Assembly (NCBI GenBank): GCA_036936605.1 | Contig: JAUPFV010000004.1 | Location: forward strand, 293,116,009 to 293,180,008 | Length of the DNA stretch: 64,000 bases | Direction of reading: 5' to 3' | DNA from: Limnanthes douglasii subsp. nivea | Taxonomy: Eukaryota > Streptophyta > Magnoliopsida > Brassicales > Limnanthaceae | Shown here: in pieces, positions 58,380 to 64,000 of the stretch | Layout of the letters: every line of letters starts with the position of its first letter | How positions within the stretch are numbered: the stretch's first letter is position 1 | Program-made: the position numbers and the translations under genes | The notes under the pieces: generated by a model | What the model saw: the letters and a program-made list of their open reading frames with translations, nothing else | Told to the model about the DNA's origin: nothing | Database searches by the model: none

Positions 58380-58398
58380 GTTCCTACTATTAGCACCA
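58380..58398 (-). other. Element E primer-binding site (decayed)
   Basis: Minus strand TGGTGCTAATAGTAGGAAC. It differs from the Athila/Tat form TGGCGCCGTTGCCGGGAAC mostly by C-to-T and G-to-A changes, four bases inside the LTR. Confidence 0.65.
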
Positions 58399-58402
58399 AA
58401 AT

Positions 58403-59079
58403 TGTTAAAGGGAAATCTAATAATTATTTGTCAAAGTAGTGATTTTTTATTGATTCGAGAAAATAGTCTTTTTTACATATAATGGTTCTCTATTTATAGT
58501 ATTACATAATAGTTACACGTAGACCATTATCAATGATGATGACCCTAAAATCGTGGCCACTACTATGGGCTTAGTGCATTACATAGGTTGACTAATAAAT
58601 AGTTTTGAATTCATTTATGAACTTTTTTCCTTGGTGATTAACCACGTACAACTGACCTCGTTGCTTCGCCCCTGCTCATAGTTCCCACTGCTCGGTAACG
58701 GCCTCCTCTCGGTTTCTTTTACGCTCGAATCTGCTCACATCTTCTCGGTGTTTCTCACCTTATTATTTGATACTAATCAGGTCAAACTTCAGGTTGCACG
58801 AGGCCATATGCTCGGTTTTCTTTGGCTTGAGCCTGAGCCTTAATCGGGCTCTTTTAGTTGCTTCATTTGACATCGGCTTTGTTTATTCTTTGCATGGCGA
58901 TCAAGAGGAATTTGTAGGAGCTTATACTTGATTAGTATAATAGCTTTATTGAGTAACCCACATATTGCTTTTGAACAAATCTGGTGCCCCTCTGTTTCAC
59001 CTCGGCCTATTTCCTTTGCCTATTTATCTTATTCACATCTTGGTTAGTGATATCGATATTGATATCATCGACCTCATCA
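58403..59079 (-). repeat. Element E 5' LTR
   Basis: 677 bp, end-to-end partner of 23486-24162. The outer end CCTCATCA (minus TGATGAGG) is followed by the TSD AATGT. Confidence 0.93.
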
Positions 59080-59084
59080 AATGT

Positions 59085-60900
59085 ATGATTTAGGTGCTAG
59101 TTTATAAAAAGAACAAAATCCAAATACGTCTAACCAAAAATTAAAAATCAAACTAAATCGATAAGTTTTTTTGAATAATTTAAAATTGTATTTATAATAT
59201 AATTATGAGCGGATATAAAATATATATTTTGGTTAGGTATTTTTGTCTAAAAAGTATTCAAGCGGGGGAATAGTGATTGTAAAGGATAATATGATTGGAG
59301 AATAAAACAAAATTGATTGTTCGAGAGTTTTAGATGGTACATGATGAACCAAAATTTGATTAGTCTTTTATTAGTCAAAATACATAGTAGAAAATAGTGT
59401 GATAATAGAAAAACGTGTGAAGAAGTAAAAAAAATAAAGAGAGATGCTAAAGAGGAGTGGAATTAGTTGTTTGAAAAAAAAATAGGAAGTTGGTTAGTGG
59501 ATGTGATATTTAGAGAGCGAGATAACTAAAAGAAAAAGAATTAGATTATTAAAATGTAAGAACCCTCAACAATAACGAGACTGGTAATATTTATATGCAT
59601 GAACTTGTGTCATTCATTTTTAAGGTCTTCTAACGTAAAGTTCCCAAACTTAAGACTTTCGTTGCATAACCTTAGCTTTACATATTCATGTTCCTACCCA
59701 AATGCTTTACTACACTTAAAGCGTTATATTTAGGTTGGAGGCTAATGGGCTTCAACTCTTAATGAATTATAGTTTTGAATTGATTTTTCTTAACTTGCAC
59801 ATGTATTGTACATACTTGGTGTTGCTTTCCTGAAGCTTGTGTAAGTTGAAGTGTTGAAGCATAAAGTTCTTGCCAAACTGATTATTTGTCAAGTCGAGCT
59901 ATTGAGCTAATTATGGATGGAATCATGAAGGTTTTGAACTCTCATGATTTTATAATTTTCTTATTAAAAATCCTTCACCGACCCAAACCTCCATTAAGAA
60001 TAAAATGATTTATTTTTTTCAAAAATAAAAATTACAAGAACAAGTAGTATTTCATCTGTTTTTTAATTTACTGATAACTAGTTATTTTGTAAGCATAAAC
60101 TTTCTGAGTTTAAGCTTTACATGTAGTTGAATATTTTTCCTTAAAATTTGTTTCAGATTACATGTGAAGGTATAAAAGAATGAATATTTCTCGGAATACA
60201 TAAACAAATAATACAACACTTTATGTTTTGGTCGTGCTGAAACTTTCTTCTGTAGTGAAATGTGTTTACTAAGATTAGCATGTTCATGCTATTTATTTGG
60301 CTTGAACTTTTGTCATTTGAGACACCAAAAATCAAAACAAGAACAATTATTATAATAATTATAGGTATAACTGACACACTTTGAAAATATGTAGAAATAA
60401 ATTGACATGTACCGCATGCGAGAACAATTATCATAACTTTGTCACATATGTGCTACTTCTTCACCTTTTATTGTTATAACTATCACATACTTTTAAATCA
60501 TAATCATACATCTAAAAAAATGGACCATTTATTACATAAACAAATGGAAGGTTGTGGTTCAATTTTCTTTCCTATTAAATATATCTTATTCTTCATTTTA
60601 ATTATTTTCAAGTTTTATCCAATTTTATTTCTCTAGACGTTCTTTATTTTATTTTGTTTTCTCTGTAAAGTTTGGTGTCTGTATGTTAGAAGCTATTTGT
60701 TTTGTCTAATTCCTTCATCCTTTATGAGATTTGATTTTTCTCAGCTAAATTTATAGGTAGATTTCTTTATGCGAGCGTCTGCACATAAGCAAGACCAATC
60801 ATGTTTTTTTTTGTGTGAATTATACCAACTAACAATAGTTTAATACTTATCAATATATTTTGATGCCAAAGAAATTTATGTCTTCTCTCCAAATAGAGTG
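59085..60900. other. Gene-free AT-rich stretch
   Basis: The flank of element E. Short frames (60153-60434 -, 60439-60636 +) have low complexity or no domain. No LTR pair, inverted repeat or gene recognised. Confidence 0.5.
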
Positions 60901-61955
60901 TTGAGAGCTATTATCTATTTATATATTGGTTGTTAATGTTTCTAATCTAAAGATCCAAGTGGTTTTTACCAGGGCTTCTTCCTCTACGTTTATGGATATT
61001 GGGGATGAGTTCCTCAATGAATACCTTGACTTGGCCATAAATCCACATTTATATTCACAAAAGAGAGCTATAATCAATAAGGTTAGCCTTCAAATTGTTA
61101 AGAAGACACCTCGTCCTACTTGGTAAAGGCATTCAAATATTCCTGAAACTTCCATGGTATCGGGTAGTCAGAGAATACAAATACCATAGTCTTTGCATAT
61201 GTAGACTTTATTTTCTGAAAAATAAAAAATGGCACATTAGTCAAAAGAAGCAAAAAACCGAAACGATTTCAAAAGGAATCAATTGAAGGATCCAAGGCTA
61301 AAGAAACAATGATTGATGGACAACTGATTATAAAAAGACGGTTGAACTTTGATTTATGCCAAAAGTAATTAAGTTATGTTTTCTCTAGTTGTGTTTGTCG
61401 AGGATTCAAGTGTTGATGTTACTTCTTCTAAAAATTTGGTTGATGTATCAATTAGTCATGAAGCTCCAAACTCAGTAACTACAATGGACATATCTGATGA
61501 TGAGAAGGATATAGAGGGTCTGTTATTAGAATCTTCTCTTGTCGTAGTGAGTAATGATTTGTATTTGGAACAAGTGGTATAATTTTCTAATCACTTGGTT
61601 GCTTCGGGACATGCATGAGAGCGACAAACTTATCTTCACACCTTGGAATGTTTCATAACACAAATGGAGTTGGATATTTATGTGAGTAATCTTTCGTTTC
61701 CTCTTGTCACTTTGAAGGGGAATGTCTGGAATTTGGGCCTCATGACTGTAGAAACCTTAACAAAAGGTTCACCTCTACTATCCTACACCAACTTTCTATC
61801 AACGGCTGCCCTTTTGATGATTCTAGGGAGTCGTTACACTATTTATGGTTACTTCTATCTTCTCAGTATCACCACTTGTAAGTACTCAAGCCACTCAATT
61901 TACTTTATCTACTACCACATCCAACACCATGCAAGTTCCATTGTTCACTGCCACG
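60901..61955 (+). other. Unassigned short open frames
   Basis: Frames at 60926-61126, 61376-61582 and 61643-61978 lie on one strand in the interval before a copia RT scrap. They may be decayed internal sequence of the same element, but I recognise no domain. Confidence 0.3.
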
Positions 61956-61959
61956 TTTG

Positions 61960-62335
61960 TCAAGATAAAGAAGCTTGATAAAGTAAGGAGGATAATTGGG
62001 ATGGATATCATGAGAGACCAGAGTAAAGATGAGTTGTTCTTATTTCGTAGACTTACTTAAAGAAAGTGGTTGAGCGGTTTAGAATCACAAATTTTAAGGC
62101 CATAAACGCTACACTAAGCCATCATTCAATTTATCAGTTAAACAGTGTCCTCAATCAATGGATGAGAAAAAAAAGATGGAGAGTACTCCCCATTCAAGTA
62201 GGGTTGGAAGCATCATGTATGGTATGTAGTAAACCAGATCTATCCTATGAAATTATTTTGGTAAGTTGGTTTATACTAAACTCGTACCAAGCTTTGAAAT
62301 GGGTGCTGAGATATATGAAAAGGTCCGGCTTTGAA
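61960..62335 (+). pseudogene. Ty1/copia RT fragment
   Basis: KIKKLDKVRRIIGMDIMRD, a stop, VVERFRITNFKAINATLSH, MVCSKPDLSYEIILVSWF, and ALKWVLRYMKRS: the copia RT end and start of the connector to RNase H, in the normal order but with missing pieces. It stops abruptly at about 62335. Confidence 0.8.
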
Positions 62336-62339
62336 CAGT

Positions 62340-62640
62340 ACATCATCCCTCGACTATCGCTTTTGCTGGCAGATAGTCCCTTGACTTTCAAATGTCCGCT
62401 GACAATCCGTGGACTATAGCGTTTGGATAAAGTTAGTCCACCAGATCCTCTGATCCATGAGAGGCTGCCACCTGTCACCCTAATCCTAAGATTTTTGTAT
62501 CACCACTCGTCCCTTAAGTTTAGGTCAAACCCATGTGACATTAAATGACCCACCTACCCTTATAATATCCAAATTGGCATTAATACTTGACTGTGTGTAT
62601 CTAGGTGGCATTATTTATCCTATGTGGAATATTTCTCTTC
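62340..62640. other. Unidentified moderately GC-rich repeat-like insert
   Basis: Begins exactly where the copia RT ends. Holds loosely repeated, inverted phrases (TAGTCCCTTGACTTTCAAA, GTGGACTATAGCG). Possibly a truncated DNA transposon or MITE; ends not found. Confidence 0.3.
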
Positions 62641-62980
62641 GTACAATGCTTTGTAATTTTATCAATAGGTCATGTTAAATTAGATTTAATGAACAAACAG
62701 ACTCATTTCGAATTCTAATCCCTGGACTTTCTCCTCTTCACTCTCTCTTGTTTTAAATCATCCCCAAATCAAATCCCTAAATCTAAACCCTAAATCTACT
62801 CCTAAATCCATACTCAAATTGAAACAGAACCCTAAATCTTCTTCCTTGATCACAATTTATGCTCCTTGTTGCTAGCCCTAATTTTTGGCAACAGTAAACG
62901 TGATTCAAAAATGAAGAAGGGTTCGAGAAGGAAACAGAAGAAGGTCAAAATTGAATTGGATTTCTCTCAAGAATATACAG

Positions 62981-63665
62981 GTATTTTGTTTGTCTCTTTA
63001 TTTGTTGAGTGATTAGTGTCGATATTGTTTTAGTGTCAAAACCCTGAGTGTTTTCTGCTTTACAGACTAGCATGTTTCAATTTTTAGTTTAGTGATGTTT
63101 TATTTTAGTTTTTAAAATTAGAATGCTTAGAGTTTTACTTTGCTTCACTGTGAAATGATGTTTAATGATGCTTCTAGTTTTACATTTCGATATTGTCTTC
63201 TGTGTTAACCTGATAAAGCGTTTGATTTTTCATTTTATTGATGTTTAATGATTATAGTAGGAACTGATAAATGATTATAGTTTAATGTTTAATGATTAGA
63301 ATTGTTGTAGTGATTTTTTTTTATTTGTTGTTGCATTAGAGAATCACTAGGTTTGATAGAATTATTGTTAAGATTTAGATTGTTACACTTGTTTTGTTTG
63401 TTGTTGCATTAGAGATGCAGTTGGTTTGACAGATGTGGCTGTTTGAGCTAGACTGTTGCAGTGACTTGTTTTGTTTGTTGTTGCATTAGAGATGCACTTG
63501 GTTTGACAGATGTGGTTGTTTGGGTGATTGTTGCATTGGACTTGTTTTGTTTGTTGCTCGATTAAAGATGCACTAGGTTTGACAGATGTGGCTGTTTGAG
63601 TTAGACTATTGCAGTGATTATTTAATTGATTTATTATCTGAAATTGGTTTTGTGATATTTGCAGG
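62981..63665 (+). other. Probable intron of the MULE-like gene
   Basis: GTATTTTG...TGATATTTGCAG, 685 bp and T-rich, with tandem repeats near its 3' end. Confidence 0.5.
63388..63617 (+). repeat. 77-bp tandem repeat, three clear copies
   Basis: Units 63388-63464, 63465-63540 and 63541-63617, each opening CTTGTTTTGTTTGTTG and containing GGTTTGACAGATGTGG. A fourth, more diverged copy precedes them at about 63308-63387. Confidence 0.92.
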
Positions 63666-64000
63666 TGTCAATCGTGAATTATTCACCATGATAGTACGTC
63701 ACAGTGGTAAATTCTACAAGAAAAATGGCATTGTAACATACTCGGGGTGGAAAGGAGACACTAGTTGATAAGGTGAACGACATTGTTATCTATCTAAGCG
63801 AGCACATTTACATGACGTGATCGCATGGATAAAAGTTTGGCGTGTTGAACTTTTCTTACTAACTACTGCCACGCAAGGATGATAAAGATTTGCTAAATGT
63901 CTCTAGTGATATAGATGCACTGGATATGTGCCAGATGGTAGACAAGCGCATGTTCTTGAAGCTGTATATTTAAGTTGTTCTACCATTGGAAATTATTTCC

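Larger units (their letters stand above)
23486..59079 (-). mobile_element. Element E: outer Tat-type gypsy element of the nest
   Basis: Two 677-bp LTRs (23486-24162, 58403-59079) are flanked by the TSD AATGT (23481-23485, 59080-59084). The parts between them, after removing B and C, form one element of about 9.3 kb: antisense ORF (+, 24.8-26.7 kb), integrase to gag (-, 37.6-41.8 kb), gag start and primer site (-, 57.9-58.4 kb). All genes are heavily broken, and the archaeal-type RNase H is missing. Confidence 0.93.
62912..63972 (+). pseudogene. MULE-type transposase 5' part, PB1-like domain
   Basis: Exon 1 starts at 62912 (MKKGSRRKQKKVKIELDFSQEYTG, strongly basic) and ends at about 62980 before GTATTT. 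Exon 2 starts near 63666 after TTTGCAG: VNRELFTMIVRHSGKFYKKNG and VTYSGWKGD. After a frame break it continues through VNDIVIYLSEHIY, SSDIDALDMCQMVDKRMFLKLYI. This is the PB1-like N-terminal domain found at the start of plant Mutator-like transposases. The transposase core is not present before the window ends, and frameshifts suggest a relic. Assignment rests on the E-L-F-T..H.G.F and D.D.L.M...... pattern. Confidence 0.6.

Noticed and set aside
60153..60636. Membrane-protein-like short frames
   Set aside because: Hydrophobic composition follows from AT-rich DNA; no start context, domain or homologous neighbour.
62775..62840. Interstitial telomere repeat (AAACCCTAAATC phrases)
   Set aside because: Only scattered, imperfect teloboxes without a tandem (TTTAGGG)n run; more likely 5' leader sequence of the MULE-like gene.
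63388..63617. CRISPR-like array
   Set aside because: The repeats are directly adjacent without spacers and the DNA is plant nuclear; it is a minisatellite.

Overview
The window is nuclear DNA of a flowering plant, most likely a eudicot. It is AT-rich and intron-bearing and is dominated by decayed LTR retrotransposons. I see only one ordinary host gene: a short intronless MINI ZINC FINGER (MIF) gene on the minus strand at 2101-2355, with a recognisable TATA promoter. No rRNA, tRNA, CRISPR or bacterial-type features are visible. The species cannot be named from the sequence.

Layout. 1-877 is the decayed 3' end of a Ty1/copia pol gene (+) running into an LTR. 2101-2560 is the MIF gene and promoter. 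About 3401-10770 is an old Ty1/copia element (-) with both LTRs, a decayed primer-binding site and traces of gag, integrase, reverse transcriptase (RT) and RNase H; a separate solo LTR (8484-8947) sits in its leader. 11183-21597 is element A, a Tat-type Ty3/gypsy element (-) with target-site duplication (TSD) GGTTC. 23486-59079 is one large nested block. Its outer element E (-, TSD AATGT) carries element B (26833-37126, -, TSD TGTTT) and element C (41846-57867, +, TSD CTTGG), and C is itself interrupted by element D (about 47735-56526, +). About 61960-62335 is another copia RT scrap, and 62912-63972 is the 5' end of a Mutator-like (MULE) transposase gene with an intron holding 77-bp tandem repeats.

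How the parts work together. All five gypsy elements share one architecture. gag-protease-RT-RNase H-integrase runs one way from the 5' LTR; most copies also keep the extra archaeal-type RNase H typical of the plant Tat lineage. Between integrase and the 3' LTR, on the opposite strand and convergent with pol, lies a second gene. This antisense ORF (aORF) encodes a protein that resembles the plant 'putative gypsy type transposon' domain, followed by a Lys/Ser-rich linker, a coiled coil and an acidic tail. In every element the aORF has a TATA-like box about 60-110 bp (roughly 160 or more in A) before its apparent start and one short GT...AG intron of about 76-93 bp after the domain. This recurring convergent gene is the most interesting system in the window.

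Relative ages from hand-aligned LTR pairs agree with the nesting. E is the most diverged and its genes are the most broken. A and C are about 88-89% identical, and D (inside C) and B about 94-95%. B is the best preserved, with an uninterrupted 417-codon integrase frame, but its gag, RT and aORF carry stops or frameshifts. I see no element that looks fully autonomous.
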